NCBI GenBank assembly: GCA_029237735.1
Contig: JAQZBU010000003.1
Span: 1-64,000 of the forward strand
Source: Ramlibacter sp.
GTDB taxonomy: Bacteria; Pseudomonadota; Gammaproteobacteria; Burkholderiales; Burkholderiaceae_C
Reading direction: 5' to 3'
DNA: 64,000 bases
Made by a program: the position numbers and the translations under genes. Every line of letters begins with the position of its first letter. The first letter of the stretch is position 1. The notes beneath the pieces are model-generated. The model saw only the letters and a program-made list of their open reading frames with translations. It searched no databases and was not told the DNA's origin. This document shows positions 53,234-61,891 of the stretch, piece after piece.

Positions 53234-54570
53234 AGGCAATGGGTCTCACCGAGTCGCTGGCCCGGCTGACGGCCGGCCGGATGGCGCTTAGCGGCGAGGC
53301 GGAGGCGATCATCGCCGGTGGCTTCATCGACGCAATCGGCTGCATGCTGGCCGGCGCGCGCGAACCTGCGGTGGAGGCGGTCCTTTCGGTGGTGCGGGCG
53401 CGTGCTGGCGGCCCGGCGCCGGCGCGGCTGCTGCTCGGCGCCGAGCGGGCGTCGCCGCAGGACGCTGCACTCGTGAATGGCACAGCGGCGCACGCTCTCG
53501 ATTACGACGACGTGGCGCTGACGGGCCATCCCAGTGCGGTCCTGGTTCCCGCGCTGCTGGCAGAGGGCGAGCGCTGCGACGCGCGCGGCGAGGCCGTGAT
53601 GGAGGCTTATCTCACCGGTTACGAGGTCTGGGCAGAGCTGGTCTCGCGCGACCAGGATCCGTACCACGACGCCGGGTGGCACTCCACCTCCGTCGTCGGG
53701 ACGGTCGCGGCCGCAGCAGCCGTGGCGCGTCTCAACGAACTTGACGAAATCCAAAGCCGGCACTCGCTTGCCATTGCGTCCAGCATGGCGTCCGGCCTGC
53801 TGGCCAACTTCGGCACCATGATGAAGCCGGTGCATGCCGGTCGTGCCGCCTCCTGCGGGATCGAAGCGGTGCGGCTGGCGCAGGCCGGCCTCGCCGCTTC
53901 CGCCACATCGTTTGAGGGCGAGGTCGGTTTCGTCAAAGCGTATTCGCCGCGGGGCCGCATCGATCGCGAAGCGCCGACTCGCACACCGCAAAATCTTTGG
54001 CTGCTGGAGCATCGGCTCTCGATCAAGAAGTATCCGCTCTGCTACGCCACGCACCGCGTGGTGGACGCGGTGATCGATCTCGCGCGCCAACACCGCGTCG
54101 CCGCCAGCGACGTTGCCGCTGTGCATGCCACCGTCGGTGTGAGCCAGGCCGCCATGCTCTACAGTCACGCGCCCGACGACCCGATGGAAGCAAAGTTCAG
54201 CCTGGAGTTCGCGGTTGCCGCGGCGCTGGTCGCGGGCAGGGTTGGGCTCGCCCATCTGCAGCCGGAATTCATCCGGCGCGAGGACGTTCGACAACTGATG
54301 AAGAAGGTTGTGACCCACACCTGCAGCACGCGTTGCCCGGTTGCGCCGGCATTCTCCATGACGGACCAGGTCATGCTGACACTGCACGATGGCCGCTCTC
54401 TCCGATCCCCGAAGATCCGGTTCGCCCGCGGCGACGGCCGTCATCCGCTGGTGGAGGGTGAGCTTGAGGCAAAGTTCCTCGACTGCGCCGGTCCTCAGGC
54501 TACCCGGTTGCTCTCGCGCTTGAAGGAACTTCGCACGCTGCCGTCGTTGCGAACGCTGTGCCTGGAATGA
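53230..54570 (+). CDS. MmgE/PrpD family protein
   Basis: A 446-residue protein of the 2-methylcitrate dehydratase (PrpD) superfamily, which contains dehydratases and isomerases of tricarboxylic and related acids (also cis-aconitate decarboxylase). FIDAIGCMLAGAREPA, NGTAAHALDYDDVAL, GWHSTSVVGTVAAAAAVARL and MMKPVHAGRAASCGI are typical. GTG 53230 overlaps the preceding stop; ATG 53239 is the alternative. With mesaconate as a possible product of the previous step, a hydratase or isomerase role is plausible. Confidence 0.92.
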   Translation: MKAMGLTESLARLTAGRMALSGEAEAIIAGGFIDAIGCMLAGAREPAVEAVLSVVRARAGGPAPARLLLGAERASPQDAALVNGTAAHALDYDDVALTGHPSAVLVPALLAEGERCDARGEAVMEAYLTGYEVWAELVSRDQDPYHDAGWHSTSVVGTVAAAAAVARLNELDEIQSRHSLAIASSMASGLLANFGTMMKPVHAGRAASCGIEAVRLAQAGLAASATSFEGEVGFVKAYSPRGRIDREAPTRTPQNLWLLEHRLSIKKYPLCYATHRVVDAVIDLARQHRVAASDVAAVHATVGVSQAAMLYSHAPDDPMEAKFSLEFAVAAALVAGRVGLAHLQPEFIRREDVRQLMKKVVTHTCSTRCPVAPAFSMTDQVMLTLHDGRSLRSPKIRFARGDGRHPLVEGELEAKFLDCAGPQATRLLSRLKELRTLPSLRTLCLE

Positions 54571-55817
54571 CGCGTCGACAGCCCCACTGGGTGGTCGCGC
54601 TGTGCGCGGTCGTTGCTGTCCAGGCGATCGCCACGTGCCTTTATCGCATCGTCCCGACCCTTGCGCCGGCGCTCACCGCACCGGTAGGGTGGCAAGCGAG
54701 CGCCGCGGGACTGCTCGCCGGATTGATGACCGCTGGCTGTGTCCTATTCCTGCTGGTCGGGTCGCCGATGATTCGGCAGGAGGGCGCTTTCCGTGTGCTG
54801 CAGCTCGGCTTGGCCGCTTCCGCTGTGGGCGCGATCCTGTGCGCCTGGCCCACCGGCATGTCTCTGCTGCTCGGATGCGTGCTGCTAGGCATTGGCTACG
54901 GACCGTCCACCTCCGCGGCCAGTGACGTTCTGCAACGCCATGCGCCGCATCGCCACCGCAACCTGGCGTACTCCATCAAGCAGGCCGGCGTTCCAGTCGG
55001 TGGCGTGATCGCAGGCCTCGCACTGCCACCCCTTGTGCTGCAGATCGGGATGGCCGGTGTCGCGATGGTGATGGCGGGTGCTGCAATGCTGGCCTTCCTC
55101 GCGCTCGAGCCGATTCGGCGGCGGCTGGATACGCCCGCGGTTGGCCGCAGCGTACTGCGGTGGAGAAAGCTCGGCTCCTGGCGCAACCTGCAAGGTCCAC
55201 TGCGCTTGCTGAACCAGTCGCCGCAACTGCGTCCCCTCGGCCTTGCGGGCGGTGCGCTGGCGCTCGGGCAAGGGGTCTGGTTCGCGTACCTGGTGACGTT
55301 TGCCGTCGTCGAGCTAGGATGGAGCATCGCAGCGGCTGGCGCGCTGTTTGCCGTCATGCAGGGCGTGAGCATCGTCGGCCGGCCCTTGCTCGGATGGCTA
55401 TCGGACCGACGCGGTTCTGCGACGAGCATTCTTCGCGGCTGCGCAATTGCGTCAGCAGCGACGACAGCATTGCTCGCGGCGGTGCCGGCGGATGCGCCGC
55501 TGCTCCTGTGGTCGATCGCGATCGCGGGCGGCCTCACTGTCTCAAGCTGGAACGGCGTGCACATGGCCCGGATAGCGGAAGCCGTCCCCGCCGACCTGGT
55601 CGCCGATAGTGCATCCGCAACCAACTTGATTGTTTTCGCGGGCTACATCGTCGGTCCAGCGCTCGTTATGGCCGTGGTGGAACTGGGCGGAGGGTATCGG
55701 GCGGGGATGTTCGGCGCGGCGGCAGCCACGGCTGCCGCCTGGATTCCCTTGCGCAATGTCGGCGAGGCCCAACCCGGATTGGGCGAAGCGCTCGTTGGGC
55801 CAAGACCACCGCGTTGA
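54567..55817 (+). CDS. Major facilitator superfamily transporter
   Basis: A 416-residue inner-membrane protein with about twelve hydrophobic segments. Signatures include GYGPSTSAASDVLQRHAPHRHRNLAYSIKQAGVPVGG (second half of domain one) and WLSDRRGSATSILRG after helix 8, an MFS GxLaDrxGrkxxL-like loop. It overlaps the PrpD-family stop as ATGA and is thus in the same operon. It may move the acid substrate or a product. Confidence 0.9.
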   Translation: MTRRQPHWVVALCAVVAVQAIATCLYRIVPTLAPALTAPVGWQASAAGLLAGLMTAGCVLFLLVGSPMIRQEGAFRVLQLGLAASAVGAILCAWPTGMSLLLGCVLLGIGYGPSTSAASDVLQRHAPHRHRNLAYSIKQAGVPVGGVIAGLALPPLVLQIGMAGVAMVMAGAAMLAFLALEPIRRRLDTPAVGRSVLRWRKLGSWRNLQGPLRLLNQSPQLRPLGLAGGALALGQGVWFAYLVTFAVVELGWSIAAAGALFAVMQGVSIVGRPLLGWLSDRRGSATSILRGCAIASAATTALLAAVPADAPLLLWSIAIAGGLTVSSWNGVHMARIAEAVPADLVADSASATNLIVFAGYIVGPALVMAVVELGGGYRAGMFGAAAATAAAWIPLRNVGEAQPGLGEALVGPRPPR

Positions 55818-55928
55818 TGCGAGTAACTTCGACTCTAGGCCGGCGTTGCTGTCGCAGTTGCCGGGCTGGCCGACGCGAATGGAGAAGCCGATGAAAGCAT
55901 CTCCGTAAACGATCGTGGGCTCGCGGCT

Positions 55929-56584
55929 TCAACCGACATTCTCACGCAGGAACGCGAGCGTCCGCTCGCGCGCCTGCTGGGCGGCTGCGAGATTGAAGGC
56001 TGGTCGGTGGCAGCAATTAAAGCCATGGTCCGCAGCGTAAATGTATATCTGCTGCTTCGCATGACGCGCCTGCAGCTGCTTCACGCCTTCCAGCGGGATC
56101 AGCGAGTCGTGTTCGGCGAAGTGCGCCAGCACCGGGACCCGCGGCTCCAGTTGGGCGTGGTCCACGATGCCGCCGCCGTAATAGGGAACGGAACAGGCGA
56201 GACCTTGTAGCCGCGCCGCCGCGACCCAGGCGATGAGGCCGCCCCAGCAGTAGCCGATGATCCCGACTTTTCGAGCTTCACCGGCGGCCGCAATCGCCGC
56301 GGCGACGTCCAGCATCGCGGTATCCAGCCGTGTGCTTGCGATCAGCTCACGGCCCCTGACGATGCCCTCCTGCGTATACGGAAGGTCCACATTCTTTTCG
56401 GTGCGGTCGAACATGCCGGCGCTATCGTCAGGTAGCCATCAGCTGCGTAGCCGTCCGCCACTTCCCTGATATGGGCGTTGACGCCGAAGATTTCCTCACT
56501 CGAGCGGATGCCGCTCAATCTGAGCGCGCTTTCGGCGCGAGTACTGCAGGGCCACGCAGAGGACGCCCGGCTTCGGACACGCAA
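55929..56584 (-). pseudogene. Dienelactone hydrolase family pseudogene
   Basis: The 3' part (55929-56414) reads GYCWGG (nucleophile Cys), AHFAEHDSLIP and DHGFNC, the catalytic triad of dienelactone hydrolases. The preceding part EEIFGVNAHIREVADGYAADGYLTIAPA lies in another frame (up to 56584), so a frameshift near 56415 separates them, and the very N-terminus is also degraded (SGIRSSEEIF). A decayed alpha/beta hydrolase. Confidence 0.85.
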
Positions 56585-56610
56585 AGGTATGGATCCAGTC
56601 GAACATTCAG

Positions 56611-56873
56611 GTGGTGGGTGACATAGAGGAAATCGAGATAGTGTTGGACAATCTCATCGGGAACGCGCTGAAATTCTCAGCGCGTCGTGAAGTGACGGCA
56701 TCGCCTCAGAAGACGCCACGCGAATCTTTCAGCCGTTCATACGATGCCATTCCGGCTTCGGCGGGTCCGGAGTTGGATTGGCGGTTGCTGGCCGCATTGA
56801 AGAGCGCCATGGAGGGTGCATTTGGGCAACGGGCGAGCCCGGTTTTGGCACCACAGTTTCCTTCTATGTTTAA
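56611..56873 (+). pseudogene. Histidine kinase C-terminal remnant
   Basis: DIEEIEIVLDNLIGNALKFSA (56620-56690) is an HATPase N-box. After a frameshift the frame from 56724 reads IFQPFIRCHSGFGGSGVG, LAVAGRIEERHGG and EPGFGTTVSFYV and then ends in TAA, the F- and G-box order of sensor kinases. Only the ATP-binding end of the gene survives. The rest was lost before 56611. Confidence 0.8.
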
Positions 56874-57596
56874 GAATCCGACGAACCGTCCAACCCAAAT
56901 TGGAGTCAAGTTCAGCATGAGACCTAACGACGGATCATTCTCTCCCCGCACTGATAGCTCTTGGCAGGAAGAGGCAGCGCTATTACTGCTCCGTTCTGGG
57001 TTCAGGCCCACTGACACGATTGGCCAGGTCGCACACATAGCGAATGCACATGAGGCGGGACGCACCGGACGTACGTTCGGTTCCGTTTGGCACGCGATGC
57101 GCAACTTAGTAGAAGGCGAGCAAGCATGTTCCGTCAGTAGAGCGCACGACATAGCATGCGGGGAGCCTCTTCGGTGAAGACAGTCCGAGCGATTGCAAGA
57201 TCTTCACTGCATAGGGCCGGCGCATGCAACTTCTCTCGGGGCGGCAGCCACCGTTGAGTTGCTGGTGTGGCCAGGCCGGGATGGCGCGCAACGCAAACCG
57301 TGAGACATGCGGCCGCGAGGCGCAAGTCGCTTGAGATTCGCGTTTCATCGGGATGGAGCCTTCGGACGCCGTCGAAACCGCCGCCCGCAAGTGGGAAGCT
57401 GCACTCCACACCTTTGCGCGGAGAGGTGGTCCGCTTCGGGGACGAGGGGCGATGCGGCTTCATCCACACGCCGAGCGCGGATTTCTCGTATCACGCGCGG
57501 GTAGTTCCGCAGTGTCAGCAAGGCAGGCAGCCGCTATACTCCCGAAGGTGTCTGGTCTCGCCAACGTCTCGTTGCCGGGCGAGGACCAGAGTACCC
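56874..57596. other. Intergenic decayed stretch without recognisable gene
   Basis: Open frames of 60-190 codons occur on both strands but none resembles a known protein or shows a good ribosome-binding site. The stretch lies between the histidine kinase remnant and the LysR gene at 57597 and is probably degraded sequence plus the promoter of that LysR gene. Confidence 0.5.
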
Positions 57597-58514
57597 ATGT
57601 CGCGGCGGATTCCCCCTCTCAACCCACTACGGACTTTCGAGGTAGCGGCCAGACACCTGAGCTTCACGCGCGCGGCGGAGGAACTGTTCGTCACCGCGGC
57701 CGCGGTCAGTCACCAGATCAAGACGCTGGAGGAAAGCCTCGGGGTGGTGCTGTTCGTCCGCCACCCGAAATCGCTTGAACTGACGAAGGCCGGCGCGGCC
57801 TACCTGCCCGGCATCCAGCGCGCCTTCAAGCAGATGGCCGAGGCCACCCAGCAGCTCCACCTGCGGGGCAACTCGCGCACCCTGAAGATCAACGTGCCGC
57901 CGACCTTCGCGCTGAAGTGGCTGATCCCGCGCATGGTCCGGTTCCTGAAAGAACATCCCGCGATTGACCTGAAGGTGTCCTCCCAGGCTAAGCAGGTGGA
58001 CTTCGACCGCGAGGATTTCGACCTCGCGGTGCGCTATGGCCGCGGGGTGTATCCCGGACTGCACGCTGAGCTGTGCCTGCCGGTCGAGGTCTTTCCGGTC
58101 TGCAGCCCGGCGCTGTTCCAGGGCGAGCATCCGTTGCGCGTTCCGGACGACCTGCGGCACCACACGCTGTTGCATGACGACAGCACCTATGCCGACAGCA
58201 GCAATCCGGACTGGGCGATGTGGCTGCAGCATGCCGGCGTGGAGGGCGTCGATCCGACGCGTGGCCCGTCGTTCTGGCCCAGCCACCTTGTGATCAACGC
58301 GGCGATCGACGGCCTCGGCGTCGCTCTGGTCAAGAAGAACTGGGTGGAGAAGGACATCGCCGAGGGCCGCCTGGTGCGGCCATTCCCGATCAGCCTGCCA
58401 GTCGAGTTCTCCTATTTCCTGGTCTACCCCGAGGCGCGCGCGAGCGATGAGCTGATCACGACCTTCGTCGAGTGGGTGCGAAGCGAGGTCGCCAAGGACG
58501 CCGCTCGGCCCTGA
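57597..58514 (+). CDS. LysR family regulator, GcvA-like
   Basis: A 305-residue regulator: PPLNPLRTFEVAARHLSFTRAAEELFVTAAAVSHQIKTLEESLGVVLFVR is the GcvA-type HTH and KWLIPRMVRFLKEHPAIDLKVSSQ the beginning of the effector domain. ATG 57597 is chosen from the family start; the frame is open from 57267. It is upstream of the FAH/dehydrogenase/transport genes and is the likely regulator acting on the repeats at 59368-59474 and 61791-61829. Confidence 0.92.
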   Translation: MSRRIPPLNPLRTFEVAARHLSFTRAAEELFVTAAAVSHQIKTLEESLGVVLFVRHPKSLELTKAGAAYLPGIQRAFKQMAEATQQLHLRGNSRTLKINVPPTFALKWLIPRMVRFLKEHPAIDLKVSSQAKQVDFDREDFDLAVRYGRGVYPGLHAELCLPVEVFPVCSPALFQGEHPLRVPDDLRHHTLLHDDSTYADSSNPDWAMWLQHAGVEGVDPTRGPSFWPSHLVINAAIDGLGVALVKKNWVEKDIAEGRLVRPFPISLPVEFSYFLVYPEARASDELITTFVEWVRSEVAKDAARP

Positions 58515-58526
58515 GCCGGCCGCTGC

Positions 58527-59306
58527 TCAGCGCCCGACGAAAACCGCCGGCGCCTTGGCCAGGAAGGCCCCGTAGCCGATCCGAAAATCCTCGGTCTCGA
58601 AACAGGCGTAGCACTCGTCGATCTCGGTGGCGTCCAGCGGGGCTGGGCTGTCCAGCCGGCGGATGAAGCGCTTGTGCCAGCGCGCCACCAGGGGCGCGCC
58701 TTCGCCGATGCGATGGGCGGCCGCCAGCACTTCCTCATGCACCTCGGCGTCCGGCACCACCCGGTTCACCAGGCGCTTGGCCAGAGCCTCGGCGGCGTCG
58801 AACACGCGCCCCTCCAGCAGGATCTCGAGCGCCACTGCGCTGCCCACGAGCGAAACCAGCGGCCGCAACTCGTCGTAGGAAACGACCAGGCCCAGGCGCT
58901 TGACAGGAATCCCGAAGCGGCTGGAGGCGCCGCAGATGCGCATGTCGCACACCGAGGCGATCTCCAGCCCGCCGCCCACGCAGGCGCCCTGGATCATGGC
59001 GATCACCGGATGCGGGCAGTTCGCGATCGCCAGCATCGCTGCGTGGGTGGTGTGGGCGAAGGCCCTGGCCTGCTCCACGTTCGAGCGCACGACGGCGAAT
59101 TCGGCCACGTCCGCGCCGGCCGCGAACGCCTTGTCGCCCGCGCCGCGCAGCACGACACAGCGCAGGCTATCGTCCGCCGACAGCGCCTGGAAAGCGCGGG
59201 CCAGGCCCGACCACATTTCCAGGTCGAGTGCGTTCATCTTCCCGGGCTTGTTGAGGGTGACGGTGGCGGTGGCGCCGTCGCGGTCGATAAGGATGGTGCT
59301 GGTCAT
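58527..59306 (-). CDS. Enoyl-CoA hydratase/isomerase family protein
   Basis: A 259-residue crotonase-family protein. ATVTLNKPGKMNALDLEMW, DKAFAAGADVAEF (oxyanion hole) and IQGACVGGGLEIASVCDMRI are clear; SRFGIPVKRLGLVVSYDE has a degenerate Glu position. It is convergent with the LysR gene and divergent from the FAH-family gene. A 34-base promoter element at 59368-59401 faces this gene. The acyl-CoA substrate is unknown. Confidence 0.92.
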   Translation of the reverse strand: MTSTILIDRDGATATVTLNKPGKMNALDLEMWSGLARAFQALSADDSLRCVVLRGAGDKAFAAGADVAEFAVVRSNVEQARAFAHTTHAAMLAIANCPHPVIAMIQGACVGGGLEIASVCDMRICGASSRFGIPVKRLGLVVSYDELRPLVSLVGSAVALEILLEGRVFDAAEALAKRLVNRVVPDAEVHEEVLAAAHRIGEGAPLVARWHKRFIRRLDSPAPLDATEIDECYACFETEDFRIGYGAFLAKAPAVFVGR

Positions 59307-59367
59307 GAATGGGGTGGTGGAGACGACAAAGCGCCGAGTCTAGTGAGCGCGCCGGGGCGCCTCAACC

Positions 59368-59401
59368 GACAAATTTTCAAACGGCTACTTATAAAAACTT
59401 G
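59368..59401 (-). repeat. Promoter repeat copy 1 (minus orientation)
   Basis: Read on the minus strand this stretch runs CAAGTTTTTATA, ten or so variable bases, then AAAATTTGTC. It matches, with a variable centre, the + strand element at 61791-61829. It lies 60-95 bases upstream of the enoyl-CoA hydratase start. Probably an operator of a regulator in this locus. Confidence 0.65.
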
Positions 59402-59436
59402 TGCAGGCCGCCGCCGCGATGCGCGCCGCCCGCTTT

Positions 59437-59474
59437 CAAGTTTTCTAGGGCTCGCGTCAAGTAAATGTCGTTTG
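59437..59474 (+). repeat. Promoter repeat copy 2
   Basis: CAAGTTTTCT, a variable centre, then AAATGTCGTTTG, in the + orientation 33 bases before the FAH-family ATG. It shares both ends with the copy at 61791-61829 (CAAGTTTT and TGTCGTTTG) but is one base shorter. Confidence 0.55.
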
Positions 59475-59506
59475 TTCCAGCGGGGAGGGTCTGCCTAGAA
59501 TTCTTC

Positions 59507-60676
59507 ATGCAAGGCAAACTGACAGCCGCCGCCATCCTTCCCGTCGATCACGAACGCGCCACCCTCGTCGGGCGCGTGTGGCTGCCCGGGCGGGGCTGCC
59601 CGGCGCCGGTGCTGGTGCGCGGGGGCGTGCTGCACGATCTCGGCGCGATTGCGCCCACCGTCAGCCAGCTGCTGGAGCTGGAATCGCCGCTGGCCGCGCT
59701 GGCCGTGGCTTGGGAGCGGCCGCCGATCGCCAGCCTGGCCGAGGTGCTCGCCAACACCGATCCGGCAACGCGCGACGCTTCGCGCCCCTGGCTGCTCGCG
59801 CCCTGCGACCTGCAGGCGCTCAAGGCCAGCGGCGTCACCTTCGTCGCCAGCATGCTGGAGCGGGTGATCGAGGAGCAGGCGCGCGGAGACGCTGCGCGCG
59901 CCGAATCGGTTCGCGCTGCGGTGGTGGCGGTCGTCGGCAAGGACCTGGCGCGCATCCGCCCCGGCTCGCCGGAGGCGGCGCATCTGAAGGAGGTGTTGAT
60001 CTCCCAGGGCGTGTGGTCCCAGTACCTGGAGGTGGGCATCGGCCCCGACGCTGAAATCTTCACCAAGTCGCAACCGATGTCCGCGGTCGGCTGCGGCGTG
60101 GAGGTCGGCATCCACCCCGACTCGGTGTGGAACAACCCCGAGCCCGAGATCGTGCTCGCCGTCAACAGCCGGGGCGCCGTGGTCGGCGCCGCGCTCGGCA
60201 ACGACGTCAACCTGCGCGATTTCGAGGGCCGCAGCGCCTTGTTGCTCGGCAAGGCCAAGGACAACAACGCCTCCTGCGCCATCGGGCCGTTCATCCGCCT
60301 GTTCGACACCGGTTTCGGGCTGGACGATGTGCGCGGCTGCGACGTGCTGCTGGCCATTGAAGGGCCCGACGGTTATCGCCTGAGCGGCAGCAGTTCAATG
60401 TGCCGGATCAGTCGCGACCCGCTCGACCTGGTCGGGCAGGCCATCGGCGCGAACCACCGCTACCCCGACGGCCTGATGCTGTTCCTGGGCACGATGTTCG
60501 CTCCCACCGCGGACCGCCTACAGCCCGGCCAGGGCTTCACCCATGTGGTCGGCGACGTGGTCACCGTCCACACGCCCGGATTGGGCGCGCTGGTCAACCG
60601 GGTGAACCGCGCCGACCGTTGCGAGCCCTGGACCTTCGGCATCGGGGCGCTGCTGTCCCGGCTCGCGGCCCGCTGA
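59507..60676 (+). CDS. Fumarylacetoacetate hydrolase (FAH) family protein
   Basis: A 389-residue FAH-superfamily enzyme. The C-terminal catalytic domain has VGIHPDSVWNNPEPEIVLAVNSRG (metal-ligand Glu residues), GNDVNLRDFEGRSALLLGKAKDN and the late SSSMCRISRDP. Length and pattern resemble sugar-acid dehydratases of the AraD1 / 2-keto-3-deoxy-arabinonate or -xylonate group more than true fumarylacetoacetase. In an operon with a sugar-type ABC transporter and an Ldh-family dehydrogenase that fits a sugar-acid pathway. ATG 59507; upstream frame to 59465 is open but not family-like. Confidence 0.85.
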   Translation: MQGKLTAAAILPVDHERATLVGRVWLPGRGCPAPVLVRGGVLHDLGAIAPTVSQLLELESPLAALAVAWERPPIASLAEVLANTDPATRDASRPWLLAPCDLQALKASGVTFVASMLERVIEEQARGDAARAESVRAAVVAVVGKDLARIRPGSPEAAHLKEVLISQGVWSQYLEVGIGPDAEIFTKSQPMSAVGCGVEVGIHPDSVWNNPEPEIVLAVNSRGAVVGAALGNDVNLRDFEGRSALLLGKAKDNNASCAIGPFIRLFDTGFGLDDVRGCDVLLAIEGPDGYRLSGSSSMCRISRDPLDLVGQAIGANHRYPDGLMLFLGTMFAPTADRLQPGQGFTHVVGDVVTVHTPGLGALVNRVNRADRCEPWTFGIGALLSRLAAR

Positions 60677-60707
60677 TTTCCCCGACACATCCCACGAAAA
60701 CTACTCG

Positions 60708-61784
60708 ATGGAAAACTACGATTCGCACCATTGCAGCAGGCAGGACCTGCAGGACTTTCTGACCCACGTGCTGTCGGCGGCCGGCTGCGACGCGCCGAGC
60801 GCCGCGGCAGTCACCCGCGCCGTGGTCGACGCCTCGGCCCGGGCCTACGACACGCACGGGGTTCGCCTGATCCCCTGGTACCTGCAATGCCTCGAAGGTG
60901 GGCGCATCAACCGCTCGCCGCGCATCGACATCAGCCGCAAGGCGCCCGCCATAGTCCACGTCGACGCCGACAACGGCTTCGGCCATCTCGCCAGCTATCG
61001 CGCGATCGACGCGCTATGCGAGGTGGCGGACCAGCAGGGCGTCGCAGTTGCGACGGTCGGGCGGTCCTCGCACCATGGCGCAACCGGCTGCTACACGGTG
61101 GAAGCGGCGCGCCGCGGATTCGCCGCGCTCGGCATGACGCACGCCGATGCGGTGGTGGTACCGCATGATGGCATCACTCCGTTCTTCGGCACCAATCCGA
61201 TCAGCTTCGCGGTGCCGCTCGAAGGCGAGGAGCCGCTGGTCCTCGATATGGCCACCAGCTCGATTCCGCTCAACCGCGTCATGCTGCGCCGCTCCACAGG
61301 CGCGCCCTTGCCGCCGGACGTGGCGGTGGACGGCGAGGGGCGGGTGACGACCGATGCCCACCACGCAGCGGCACTGCTACCGGTGGGCGGGGAGAACTTC
61401 GGCTACAAGGGCGTCGGGCTGGCCGGCATGGTCGACATCTTCTGCTCTGCCTTCACCGGCATGCAGCATGGGGCGAAGTTCCCTTGCTTCAACGGTCCGG
61501 ACTTCAGCCGGCCGATCGAGATCGGGCACTTCTTTATCGTCATGCAGCCCGCCTTGTTCCAGGCGATGGCCGCCTTCAATGCCTCAGTGAGCGCGCTGGT
61601 GGGCGACCTGCGGCGGCAACGGGCCAAGCCGGGCAAGGCGGTCCACGCGCCCAGCGACCTCGAGAAGGCCGAGGCCGGCCGACGGGCGCGCGAGGGTATT
61701 CCGCTGGACCCGCTCACCTGGCGCGCTTTCCAGCTGCTGGGCCAGCGCTACGGCTGCCCGCTCGAGCAGCACGTGGCCGCCTGA
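60708..61784 (+). CDS. Malate/L-lactate dehydrogenase family (LDH2) oxidoreductase
   Basis: A 358-residue NAD(P)-dependent enzyme of the LDH2/MDHG family, unrelated to classic lactate dehydrogenases. DTHGVRLIPWYLQCLEGGRIN, VGRSSHHGATGCYTVEAARRG, TPFFGTNPISFAVP and GYKGVGLAGMVDIFCSAFTG are signatures; His in SSHHG is the catalytic-type residue. Members reduce 2-oxo acids such as 2-oxoglutarate semialdehyde-derived acids, ureidoglycolate or 2,3-diketogulonate. It is 32 bases after the FAH-family gene. Confidence 0.9.
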   Translation: MENYDSHHCSRQDLQDFLTHVLSAAGCDAPSAAAVTRAVVDASARAYDTHGVRLIPWYLQCLEGGRINRSPRIDISRKAPAIVHVDADNGFGHLASYRAIDALCEVADQQGVAVATVGRSSHHGATGCYTVEAARRGFAALGMTHADAVVVPHDGITPFFGTNPISFAVPLEGEEPLVLDMATSSIPLNRVMLRRSTGAPLPPDVAVDGEGRVTTDAHHAAALLPVGGENFGYKGVGLAGMVDIFCSAFTGMQHGAKFPCFNGPDFSRPIEIGHFFIVMQPALFQAMAAFNASVSALVGDLRRQRAKPGKAVHAPSDLEKAEAGRRAREGIPLDPLTWRAFQLLGQRYGCPLEQHVAA

Positions 61785-61790
61785 GGTCAG

Positions 61791-61829
61791 CAAGTTTTTA
61801 TATCGCGAGCTTTCAAAAATTGTCGTTTG
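61791..61829 (+). repeat. Promoter repeat copy 3
   Basis: CAAGTTTTTATA, a variable centre, then AAAAATTGTCGTTTG, starting 7 bases after the dehydrogenase stop and 63-101 bases before the binding-protein ATG. It contains both end motifs shared with the copies at 59368-59401 and 59437-59474. Confidence 0.65.
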
Positions 61830-61891
61830 ACCCACTGGCGGGCCATCCCTAAAGTTCATCTCGCCCCCAAACGAGAACACAGGAGACATAC

